A stretch of 14,014 bases of DNA from CAIYRG01 sp035318785 (GTDB lineage Bacteria; Pseudomonadota; Alphaproteobacteria; Micropepsales; Micropepsaceae). This document shows, in pieces, positions 8,291-14,014 of the stretch. The first letter of the stretch is position 1. The number at the start of each line of letters is the position of its first letter. Under the pieces are notes generated by a model that saw nothing but the letters and a program-made list of their open reading frames with translations, had not been told where the DNA came from and did no database searches. The stretch covers positions 1 to 14,014 of the forward strand of contig DATHDZ010000104.1 in the NCBI GenBank assembly GCA_035318785.1, written 5' to 3'. A program made the translations under genes and the position numbers.

Positions 8291-8385
8291 TCCCCCGTAA
8301 CGACGGGGGGAGGAAAAATCCGAATCGCGCTCTTTCTTTCCTCCCCCGTTCACGGGGAGGGGGACCGCGTAGCGGTGGAGGGGGG
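8291..8385. repeat. C/G-rich intergenic inverted-repeat element with two hairpins
   Basis: The gap between the convergent ferredoxin and DUF4242 genes (8258-8399) holds no gene. It contains a hairpin of CCCCCGT (8292-8298) with ACGGGGG (8303-8309) and an AACG loop, and a second hairpin of CCTCCCC (8340-8346) with GGGGAGG (8354-8360). The two units are also nearly complementary to each other. A tail with CCGC-GTA-GCGG and then GTGGAGGGGG follows. I recall similar sequences as dispersed intergenic repeats in alphaproteobacteria. It probably acts as a bidirectional terminator or mRNA 3' end; no long U tract follows either stem. Confidence 0.6.
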
Positions 8386-8399
8386 CTTCCGAAACAACG

Positions 8400-8684
8400 C
8401 TAATCCGCTCTTTCCGTAGTCGGATCGATCATCTTTCGGATCTCGGTGATCTTGGTCGCCGGAAAGCCGCTCATCTCGGCATGTTTGCGGATCATGCCTT
8501 CATCGGAGGCAAGATAGACGCAGAAGGTCTTGTCGTTGGCGACATAGCTTTCGAGCCACTGGATGTCGGGGCCGAGCTCGCGCAGCACGCCGTTCGACTT
8601 GCCGGCCGCGCCGCGAAGCTGTTCGCGGTCCGAGGACCCGATTTTCGGAATATCGCGTTCGATGATGAATTTGCGTAAGGCCAT
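8400..8684 (-). CDS. DUF4242 domain-containing protein
   Basis: A 94-residue protein that I recognise as a DUF4242 family member: it begins with FIIERDIPKIG, has SNGVLRELGPDIQWLESYV in the centre and ends with FPATKITEIRKMIDPTT. The single domain fills the whole protein. There is no signal peptide or membrane segment, so it is probably cytoplasmic. Some database names call the family nickel-binding, but I see no clear metal site here and the molecular role is unknown. The start is well supported by a Shine-Dalgarno at 8690-8695. It lies 51 bases downstream of divL on the same strand and could share its transcript, although a weak AT-rich hairpin (8716-8732) lies between them. Confidence 0.85.
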   Translation of the reverse strand: MALRKFIIERDIPKIGSSDREQLRGAAGKSNGVLRELGPDIQWLESYVANDKTFCVYLASDEGMIRKHAEMSGFPATKITEIRKMIDPTTERAD

Positions 8685-8689
8685 ACCAA

Positions 8690-8695
8690 CCTCCT
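8690..8695 (-). promoter_or_regulatory. Strong Shine-Dalgarno of the DUF4242 gene
   Basis: On the minus strand the sequence reads AGGAGG, five bases before the ATG at 8682-8684. This is the best ribosome binding site in the window and fixes the start of the small gene. Confidence 0.75.
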
Positions 8696-8735
8696 GCCTG
8701 ATGCCAGCGACCGGAGCTTTTAGCGAAAAAGCGGA

Positions 8736-11180
8736 TTAGGCGCGAGCCTGGCGATCTTCCGGCGGCGGCTGCTGGTTGCGGGCGAGGCTGCGCGGCAGAT
8801 GGCAGGTCACGCGGGTGCCTTGTTCCGGATGCGATTCCAGTTCCACCCAGCCGTCGTGCAATTCGATGAAGCGGTGCACCAAAGCCAGGCCCAGGCCGGC
8901 GCCGGCGCGCGTCCCGCCGCCGCCTTTGGCCGAAAACCGTTCGAAGGCGAGGGGCATGATTTCCGGTGAAACCCCCGGCCCCGTGTCGTCGACGAAGATG
9001 CGCACGTGCTCGTCATGGATTGCGCCGCCCAAGGTGACCGTGCCGCCGCGCGGCGTGTATTTGAACGCGTTGGAAATCAGGTTGAACACCACCTGTCTCA
9101 GGCGCCGCCCATCGGCGACGAATTGGCCGCCCTCGGCCTCGCAGTCGAGTTCCAGCGTGAGTCCGATCTTTGTCGCCCATTCGCGTGCGCGTTCCGCCAT
9201 GCCGAACAAAAACAGATAGAGATCGAGTCTTTCGAGATTGAGCTGCATCGCGCCCGCTTCGATCTCGGAAAGGTCGAGCACATCATTGACAAGGTCGCGC
9301 AGGGCGTTCGCCGACGTCACAATATCGTCCGCATATTCGGTCTGGCGGTCGTTCAAGGCTCCAGCCGTGCCCGCCCTCAGCATCTCGGCAAAGCCCATGA
9401 TCGAATTCAAGGGCGTGCGGAGTTCGTAGGACATGCGCTTGACGAATTCCGATTTCAGCTTGTCGCTCGCCTCCAAAGCGTCGTTGCGCTCGCGCAAGGC
9501 CGATTCGATGCGGAAACGGTCCGTGACGTCGGCAAAGCTCGCCAATGTCGCGCCGTCGGGCAAAGGCGCAATGGAAAGCGAAATGATCGAACCGTCCGAA
9601 CGCTCCACGTCGCCCCATTCGCGGCTCCGATCGGGGGCGGCGGCGGTCACGCTCTCCATCACGACGTTCCACGCCCCATCATCGCCGAACCTTGTGGCGC
9701 AGATCTCCGCGATGCGCTTGAGATGGGGCTCACCGGCGAGCTCGCCGGGTTCGAGCCGCCAGATGCGCGCAAAGGCGGCATTGTGGAGTTTCAGCCGGCC
9801 ATCGGGGCCGAACACCGCCACGCCTTCCTGCAGCGTATCGAGCGTGGCCTTCTGCACTTTGATCAGCGTGTTATAGGAGCTCTCCAGCCGCATCTGATCG
9901 CTCATGTCCTCGAAGAGGAAAATGAGTCCTCCGAACGGATGGGGCTGGGCCATCACGCGCAAGGTCTGGCCGCTGGGAAGATGCCAGCGCTCCTCGGGAT
10001 GGTGATCGCGGTGCTCGAACAGTTTCGTGCGCTGCTGTTTCCAGGCGCGGAAATCGGGCTGTTCCGGCAGGCGGCGCAGCTCCCGCAATCTGTCCAGAAC
10101 ATCGCCATAGGAGGGATGCGTCTTGAGCCAGGCTTCGGGAAGCCCCCACAGCCGCACATAGGCCCGATTGAAAAACGTCAATTTGCGATCGGGCCCGTAG
10201 ATCGCCACGGCGGTCGAAACCCGGTCCAGACTGTCGGCGTGCGCCTCGATATGCGCCTGGAGCCGCGCTTCGGCCTCTGCCACGCCGGTCACGTCCAGCG
10301 CCGCGCCCGCGATGCTCCCGTCGGCAAGCGGGTTGAGCGTGAACGCAAGCGCCCGGCGCTGGCCCGAGAGCGTCGCAAAGCGCTTCGCCTCCACGGTCTC
10401 GTTGTTGCCATGCGCGGTGGCGGCTAGATCGCGCTCCGAACGGTCGAAGGCGAGATTGGCAACCAGCGCCGCGTCCTCGCTCTGGCCCGAGGCGGCCAGG
10501 AAGGCCCGGTTGACGAAGGTGAGCGCCAAGTCCTTGCCGCGGATCCAGGCCGGCACCGGCATCGCATCGAGTGCGCCGCGAAAATCGCGACCATGGGCGG
10601 AGTCGCGCCCCTCCGGTCCGAGGAAGACGGTGAGATGTCCGCCGGCCGGCCGGCCGCGCAGCGCGAGCGTACGCCCATCGGATGTGCGGCACGTCATGGT
10701 GAAGGGGATGCCTTGCGCGGCCAGCCCATCCAAAGCCGCGGAGAGTTGGGGCGCATCCGGGCCGGTGAGGCAGGCTTCCATCAATTGGGCACCACTGCCG
10801 AAGCTCTTGGACTCCGAATTGTCCATGCTCCACACGATCAGGGCTTCGCGGCCCGCCACCAGCCAGGCATCGCGGGCCGAGATCAGTGCCCGGGCCTTTG
10901 CGGTGGCGGCGCGCAGGGTGCGCCTGAGGGTGAGATTGTTCTGATGCTCGGAGAGGCCCCATAGGCCACCCGCCAGCGCCAGGGCGCTTGCTCCGAACAC
11001 GATCGCCAGCGACACGAAATCGGACACGGCGCCGGCATCCGCGGCCATGGCAGGCGTGGGGCTGAACGTGGCGAGAGGCGACAGGATGAACGTCCCAAGG
11101 GGGAAACCCCAAAGGGCGCCCCCATGCCGTTTCCACCCCGCGCCGGGCCATTGTCGTTGTCGTCCCGCCCTGGGACCCAT
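8736..11180 (-). CDS. divL: DivL-type cell-cycle PAS pseudokinase with tyrosine in the H-box
   Basis: This protein of about 814 residues has the DivL architecture. The N-terminus is hydrophobic: a signal-like segment ending near residue 46, then a membrane span at about 55-76. Four PAS-like regions follow (roughly 100-190, 200-300, 316-428, 442-557), then a dimerisation/phosphoacceptor domain and an ATPase domain. The H-box reads MSYELRTPLNS: the usual histidine is Tyr585, as in Caulobacter DivL (Tyr550). The ATPase part keeps its N-box (NLISNAFKY, about 702-710), G1 (DTGPG, about 732-736) and a glycine-rich G2 (about 753-765). In Caulobacter, DivL sits in the membrane at a cell pole, reads the phosphorylation state of DivK and controls CckA and so CtrA. 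The start is uncertain: the ATG at 11178-11180 was chosen; a TTG at 11201 adds seven residues. Neither has a clear ribosome binding site. The DUF4242 gene follows after 51 bases. Confidence 0.9.
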   Translation of the reverse strand: MGPRAGRQRQWPGAGWKRHGGALWGFPLGTFILSPLATFSPTPAMAADAGAVSDFVSLAIVFGASALALAGGLWGLSEHQNNLTLRRTLRAATAKARALISARDAWLVAGREALIVWSMDNSESKSFGSGAQLMEACLTGPDAPQLSAALDGLAAQGIPFTMTCRTSDGRTLALRGRPAGGHLTVFLGPEGRDSAHGRDFRGALDAMPVPAWIRGKDLALTFVNRAFLAASGQSEDAALVANLAFDRSERDLAATAHGNNETVEAKRFATLSGQRRALAFTLNPLADGSIAGAALDVTGVAEAEARLQAHIEAHADSLDRVSTAVAIYGPDRKLTFFNRAYVRLWGLPEAWLKTHPSYGDVLDRLRELRRLPEQPDFRAWKQQRTKLFEHRDHHPEERWHLPSGQTLRVMAQPHPFGGLIFLFEDMSDQMRLESSYNTLIKVQKATLDTLQEGVAVFGPDGRLKLHNAAFARIWRLEPGELAGEPHLKRIAEICATRFGDDGAWNVVMESVTAAAPDRSREWGDVERSDGSIISLSIAPLPDGATLASFADVTDRFRIESALRERNDALEASDKLKSEFVKRMSYELRTPLNSIMGFAEMLRAGTAGALNDRQTEYADDIVTSANALRDLVNDVLDLSEIEAGAMQLNLERLDLYLFLFGMAERAREWATKIGLTLELDCEAEGGQFVADGRRLRQVVFNLISNAFKYTPRGGTVTLGGAIHDEHVRIFVDDTGPGVSPEIMPLAFERFSAKGGGGTRAGAGLGLALVHRFIELHDGWVELESHPEQGTRVTCHLPRSLARNQQPPPEDRQARA

Positions 11181-11226
11181 GCCCGCTGCCCCGTTCGCCA
11201 AACCGGCGAATCATTGAAGAATCAAA

Positions 11227-11254
11227 ATGATACGAGGCTGAAAGCGGTCCGCAA
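11227..11254 (-). promoter_or_regulatory. Candidate sigma-70 promoter of divL
   Basis: On the minus strand, TTGCGG (11249-11254) and TATCAT (11227-11232) are 16 bases apart. The -10 element matches TATAAT in five of six bases; the -35 keeps only TTG. Transcription would start near 11220, on top of the GAATC site at 11219-11223, leaving a leader of about 40 bases before the ATG at 11180. Confidence 0.3.
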
Positions 11255-11264
11255 GGGAATGTAG

Positions 11265-11279
11265 TTAAAAAAGTGTAAA
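11265..11279. promoter_or_regulatory. CtrA-like binding box
   Basis: The plus strand reads TTAA, seven bases, then TAAA, matching the full CtrA consensus TTAA-N7-TTAA in seven of eight fixed positions. It lies about eleven bases upstream of the candidate -35 of divL. AT-rich context raises the chance of a random match. Confidence 0.35.
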
Positions 11280-11353
11280 TCTCTAAATATAGAATCATTA
11301 ACAACAGGTCGTAGGGAAGCGAATTCGTGAGTCGCACCAAACCATTAGGGCGA

Positions 11354-11531
11354 TCACGCATCATTCGACAGTAACGGCCGCTCCAAGTCCAAATCTTGAG
11401 GATGGGCTTCTCCCGACAGCTCGGCGATGCTCGGACGCGCGTTCGGGCTGGTCACCTGGGTCTTGCCGAAAAGGGGCCGGGCCTTCGCGGCCAGTTCCCT
11501 CTAGGGCCTCCCACGAGGGGCTGCGAGCCAT
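11354..11531 (-). pseudogene. Small reading frame broken by a one-base frameshift, function unknown
   Basis: On the minus strand an ATG at 11529-11531 opens MARSPSWEALE. If one G is removed from the GGG run at about 11497-11499, the frame continues as ELAAKARPLFGKTQV, then TSPNARPSIAELSGEA, then HPQDLDLERPLLSNDA and a TGA at 11354-11356, about 58 residues in all. Unshifted, the second frame meets a TAG at 11501-11503 and the first runs on without plausible content. The restored protein has balanced composition and GC-rich codons in its first half. No clear ribosome binding site precedes the ATG. I do not recognise the family. It is either a recently broken small gene, a sequencing error in an intact one, or chance; it lies head to head with the methyltransferase. 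Confidence 0.4.
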
Positions 11532-11576
11532 TAAGCTCGGCCCGTTGACACCAACCTCTTCGCCGTTCGGGGCTGT

Positions 11577-12101
11577 ATGCCGGTCATTACGGAATCCTAT
11601 CGCGATCTGAACCGGAGGCTCCACGAAACCCGCCCCGATTATGGTGCCGGCATCGCCACGCGCCAATTTTATGGGCCGATTGCGGAATTGGCCCGCAATC
11701 TCGGGGCGAAATCCATCCTCGATTATGGCTGCGGCAAGGGTGGGCTTGCTCGCGCGCTCTCGCACATGACCGTTATCGGCTATGACCCGGCGATCCCGGG
11801 CCTCGATAAGCGGCCGTCGCCGGCTGATTTTGTTGTCTGTACAGACGTGCTTGAGCATATCGAGCCCGATTGCCTGGACGATGTTCTTGACGATCTGAGG
11901 CGCTGTGCGGCCAAAGCTGCGTTCCTCACTGTCGCGACAAGCCCAGCGCAAAAGGTTCTGGAAGACGGGCGCAACGCGCACTTGATCCAGCAAGGACCCG
12001 ATTGGTGGATTCCAAAGCTTATGTCGCGCTGGGAAATGCGGATGTTCCAGGCCCACGCTGATGAGTTCGTGTTCGTGGGTCGTGCTCGCGCAAAGCGCTG
12101 A
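11577..12101 (+). CDS. Small class I SAM-dependent methyltransferase, phage-like
   Basis: This 174-residue protein has the seven-strand methyltransferase core: motif I ILDYGCGKG at residues 47-55 binds S-adenosylmethionine, Asp70 (GYDPAIPG) is the likely acid at the end of strand 2, and VVCTDVLEHIEPDCLDDVL (87-104) is the strand 4 region. The C-terminus (NAHLIQQGPDWWIPKLMSRW) resembles a group that I associate with bacteriophages and prophages of alphaproteobacteria; the substrate is unknown. The whole protein is one domain without signal peptide. The ATG at 11577 is the first of the frame and is preceded by CGGGGCTGT, a weak ribosome binding site. It is on the opposite strand to divL and ahcY and may be an accessory insertion. 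No other phage gene is visible nearby. Confidence 0.85.
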   Translation: MPVITESYRDLNRRLHETRPDYGAGIATRQFYGPIAELARNLGAKSILDYGCGKGGLARALSHMTVIGYDPAIPGLDKRPSPADFVVCTDVLEHIEPDCLDDVLDDLRRCAAKAAFLTVATSPAQKVLEDGRNAHLIQQGPDWWIPKLMSRWEMRMFQAHADEFVFVGRARAKR

Positions 12102-12206
12102 AAGCGACAGCTCGCTTATCGGGGAATGCCGCGGCTTTTGCGCCCAGCCCCTCGGTGCTATTGCAAGCTGCGCCAGGGTTGAACCGTCATAAGGGGAAAC
12201 GAAGTC

Positions 12207-12692
12207 ATGAAACCTGCTGTCTATCTTTCTGCCGTGGTTTTCGCGGCATTGTTCGCGACCAGCGCTCCGGCGCAAATGCTCATCGAGAAAAAGGTCATCA
12301 GCGCGGAAGCGGCCCGCAAAATCGCCGAAGGCTGCGAAGCCTTTGCGAAAGCCAAGGGCTGGCACGTCAGCGTTTGGGTGCTCGATGAGACCCTGACGCC
12401 GCTCTACTTTTATCGCATGCAGGGAACACCGATGTTCACGGTGAAGCCCGCGTTGGCGAAGGCAGAGGTTGCGGTGCGCACCGGCCAGCCGAACGATGCC
12501 TATGTCCAGAACGCCACGACAAGGGGCCCGTTCGTCGCCACGGTGAATGCCATCGCGGGAGGCTATGTTCTGTCGCCGGGTGGACTGCCGGTCATGATCG
12601 ACGGACAGGTAGCGGGCGGCATCGGCATAGGCGGTTCGACCGACGACAGGGCTTGCGCTCAGGCCGGCATCGACGCGGTCTTCAAGAAATAA
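12207..12692 (+). CDS. Secreted GlcG/HbpS-type (DUF336) protein
   Basis: A 161-residue protein of the GlcG/HbpS family (PF03928). Residues 1-22 form a clear Sec signal peptide (lysine at 2, hydrophobic core, APA before Gln23), so the mature protein is probably periplasmic. The family domain fills the rest: ISAEAARKIAEGCEAFA, then WHVSVWVLDE, then KPALAKAEVAVRTGQP, and near the end PVMIDGQVAGGIGIGGSTDD with a cysteine after it. HbpS of Streptomyces binds haem and is secreted; the function of most members is unknown, and I see no decisive haem ligand. The ATG at 12207 follows AAGGGGAAACGAAGTC, a loosely spaced ribosome binding site. The gene begins 105 bases after the methyltransferase, with no evident link in function, and faces ahcY. 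Confidence 0.88.
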   Translation: MKPAVYLSAVVFAALFATSAPAQMLIEKKVISAEAARKIAEGCEAFAKAKGWHVSVWVLDETLTPLYFYRMQGTPMFTVKPALAKAEVAVRTGQPNDAYVQNATTRGPFVATVNAIAGGYVLSPGGLPVMIDGQVAGGIGIGGSTDDRACAQAGIDAVFKK

Positions 12693-12735
12693 TCCCCTCT
12701 CCCCTTGAGGGTCGGGGTCATAATCCCCTCTCCCC
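12689..12735 (+). repeat. Tandem 16-base direct repeat starting in the stop codon of the GlcG/HbpS gene
   Basis: The sequence ATAATCCCCTCTCCCC occurs at 12689-12704 and again at 12720-12735, 31 bases apart. The first copy includes the TAA stop (12690-12692) of the secreted protein gene. Each copy is followed by a G/A-rich complement, so each can fold; the second gives a perfect nine-base stem, CCCTCTCCC (12726-12734) with GGGAGAGGG (12741-12749). Confidence 0.7.
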
Positions 12736-12785
12736 CCTGCGGGAGAGGGCGGTTCGCCTTGGACGTTTTCGTCCTTAGGCGAACC
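12726..12785. terminator. Two consecutive hairpins between convergent genes, probable bidirectional terminator
   Basis: The first stem is CCCTCTCCC/GGGAGAGGG (12726-12734 with 12741-12749). The second is GGTTCGCC (12751-12758) with GGCGAACC (12778-12785), continued inward by GGACG (12761-12765) and CGTCC (12770-12774) around a TTTT loop. The hairpins occupy the gap between the convergent GlcG/HbpS gene and ahcY. A T-rich stretch (12797-12808, plus strand) follows. The CCCCTCTCCC and GGTGAGGGG flanks look like a dispersed intergenic element of alphaproteobacteria. Confidence 0.55.
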
Positions 12786-12844
12786 GGTGAGGGGTGATTT
12801 CTTCTTTGTGCCTGGTGTTCGCACGCCCGGCGAACCAACGTTCC

Positions 12845-14014
12845 CTAATACCGGTAATGGTCCGGCTTGAACGGGCCTTGCTGCGCCACGCCGATATAGG
12901 TCGACTGCTTGTCGCTCATCTGCGTCAGCTTGGCGCCGATCTTGGCCAGATGCAGCCGCGCCACTTTCTCATCGAGATGCTTGGGCAGCGTGTAGACTCT
13001 CTTCTCGTATTTGCCCGGATTACAGAAGATCTCCATCTGCGCCAGCGTCTGATTGGTGAAGGACGCCGACATCACAAAGCTCGGGTGGCCCATGGCGTTG
13101 CCCAGATTCACCAGCCGCCCTTCCGACAACAGCAGGATCCGGTGGCCGTCGGGGAATTCGATCTCGTCGACCTGCGGCTTCACATTGTGCCATTTGTAAT
13201 TGCGCAAGGCGCCGACCTGAATCTCGGAATCGAAATGGCCGATATTGGCGACGATCGCGCGATCCTTCATCCGCCGCATATGCTCGATGGTGATGACGTC
13301 GACGTTTCCCGTCGCAGTGACGAAAATATCGGCGCGCGGCGCGGCGTCGTCCATGGTGACGACTTCATAGCCCTCCATCGCGGCCTGTAGCGCGCAGATG
13401 GGATCGATCTCGGAAATCATCACGCGGCAGCCGGCATTGCGCAGCGACGCCGCCGAGCCTTTGCCGACATCGCCGAAGCCCGCGACCATGGCCACCTTGC
13501 CCGCCATCATCACATCGGTGCCGCGGCGGATGCCGTCGACCAGACTCTCGCGGCAGCCATAGAGATTGTCGAATTTCGATTTGGTGACGGAATCATTCAC
13601 ATTGATGGCGGGGAACAGCAGGCTGCCGTCCTTGTGCATCTGATAGAGCCGGTGCACGCCGGTGGTGGTTTCTTCGGTGACGCCGCGGATGTTCTTGGCG
13701 AGTTCGGCGAACCAGCCGGGTTTTTCCTCCAGCGTACGCGTGATCAGGGCGAACAGAACCTCTTCTTCCTCGTTCGCGGCATGGCGCAGGAACGTCTTGT
13801 CGCCCCGTTCCGCCTTCAAGCCGAGATGCACGAACAAAGTCGCGTCGCCGCCATCGTCCAGGATCATGTTCGGCGTGCCGCCGTCGCTCCATTCGAAGAT
13901 GCGCCGAGAATAATCCCAATATTCCTTCAGCGACTCGCCCTTATAGGCGAAGACCGGCGTGCCGCCCGCGGCGACTGCGGCGGCGGCGTGATCCTGGGTC
14001 GAGTAGATGTTGCA
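12845..14014 (-). CDS. ahcY: S-adenosylhomocysteinase, C-terminal part (cut by window edge)
   Basis: AhcY hydrolyses S-adenosylhomocysteine to adenosine and homocysteine with bound NAD, clearing the inhibitor left by every methyltransferase. The frame is open from the right edge; 389 residues are visible and about 75-85 N-terminal ones are missing. Visible marks are CNIYSTQDHAAAA at the edge, TEETTTGVHRLYQM, the substrate and NAD region NVNDSVTKSKFDNLYG, the NAD loop GFGDVGKG (visible residues 179-186; Phe replaces the common Tyr), HPSFVMSASFTNQ and the canonical C-terminus FKPDHYRY before TAG. The start and any upstream riboswitch lie outside the window. It is on the same strand as divL and the addAB operon but is separated from divL by two plus-strand genes. 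Confidence 0.97.
   Translation of the reverse strand, partial: CNIYSTQDHAAAAVAAGGTPVFAYKGESLKEYWDYSRRIFEWSDGGTPNMILDDGGDATLFVHLGLKAERGDKTFLRHAANEEEEVLFALITRTLEEKPGWFAELAKNIRGVTEETTTGVHRLYQMHKDGSLLFPAINVNDSVTKSKFDNLYGCRESLVDGIRRGTDVMMAGKVAMVAGFGDVGKGSAASLRNAGCRVMISEIDPICALQAAMEGYEVVTMDDAAPRADIFVTATGNVDVITIEHMRRMKDRAIVANIGHFDSEIQVGALRNYKWHNVKPQVDEIEFPDGHRILLLSEGRLVNLGNAMGHPSFVMSASFTNQTLAQMEIFCNPGKYEKRVYTLPKHLDEKVARLHLAKIGAKLTQMSDKQSTYIGVAQQGPFKPDHYRY

Larger units (their letters stand above)
11208..11333. promoter_or_regulatory. AT-rich upstream region of divL with four GANTC methylation sites
   Basis: The stretch 11181-11576 separates divL from the methyltransferase. Its left half is much more AT-rich than the rest of the window and carries four GANTC sites: 11208-11212, 11219-11223, 11292-11296 and 11329-11333. 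GANTC is the target of the cell-cycle methyltransferase CcrM and marks GcrA-responsive promoters in alphaproteobacteria. A CtrA-like box and a candidate promoter lie in between (listed separately). The right half (11354-11531) holds a broken small reading frame; 11532-11576 shows nothing convincing. Regulation of divL by CcrM/GcrA is inferred. Confidence 0.5.

Noticed and set aside
8716..8732. Hairpin GCTTTT/AAAAGC between divL and the DUF4242 gene as a terminator.
   Set aside because: The stem is six pairs, mostly A-T, with no U tract; too weak to call.
9006..10427. A 473-codon plus-strand frame opposite divL.
   Set aside because: It is the antisense of the PAS and ATPase domains of DivL and shows no motif of its own.
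9871..11364. A 497-codon minus-strand frame overlapping the 5' half of divL.
   Set aside because: It is in another phase from the PAS regions of divL, has no recognised domain and is rich in arginine and glycine as expected of a shadow.
11545..11573. TTGACA upstream of the methyltransferase as a -35 element.
   Set aside because: No acceptable -10 hexamer lies 16-18 bases downstream (the sequence there is GC-rich), so a promoter cannot be supported.
12689..12785. The tandem repeat as a CRISPR array.
   Set aside because: Only two short copies are present, with no third unit, no uniform spacer and no cas gene.
11361..12824. A 487-codon minus-strand frame across the methyltransferase and GlcG/HbpS genes.
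   Set aside because: Both plus-strand genes have clear family motifs and a signal peptide. Only the short piece around 11500-11531 of this frame looks meaningful, and it is reported as part of the broken small gene.

Overview
The window is GC-rich chromosomal DNA from an alphaproteobacterium. The evidence is a DivL-type cell-cycle regulator, AddAB instead of RecBCD, clustered GANTC (CcrM-type) sites, and a gene set (ahcY, PAS kinase, tsaE, sugar kinase, nucleotidyltransferase, addB, addA) that I recall as a conserved neighbourhood in this class. I cannot place it to genus from sequence alone.

The conserved backbone runs right to left on the minus strand: ahcY (S-adenosylhomocysteinase, cut by the right edge), divL (cell-cycle pseudokinase), a small DUF4242 gene, then a tightly overlapping operon tsaE > amgK > murU > addB > addA (cut by the left edge). 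Every junction in that operon overlaps by 1 to 4 bases (ATGA, GTGA, TGATG), so translational coupling is likely. The operon combines tRNA t6A modification (tsaE), salvage of peptidoglycan amino sugars (amgK, murU) and double-strand break repair (addB, addA).

Two plus-strand segments interrupt this backbone. Between tsaE and the DUF4242 gene are an NADH-type ferredoxin reductase and a [2Fe-2S] ferredoxin, a complete electron-transfer pair of the kind that serves cytochrome P450 or Rieske oxygenases; no oxygenase is present in the window. Between divL and ahcY are a small class I methyltransferase of a type I associate with prophages and a secreted GlcG/HbpS-type protein. Both convergent gene junctions (8258-8399 and 12693-12844) carry C/G-rich inverted repeats that resemble dispersed intergenic elements and probably act as terminators.

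The most interesting parts are: divL, whose phosphoacceptor histidine is replaced by tyrosine as in Caulobacter DivL; the AT-rich region upstream of it, with four GANTC sites in 126 bases and a near-consensus CtrA box; and a previously unlisted small minus-strand reading frame (11354-11531) that reads well as protein if one G is removed from a GGG run, suggesting a recently broken small gene between divL and the methyltransferase.
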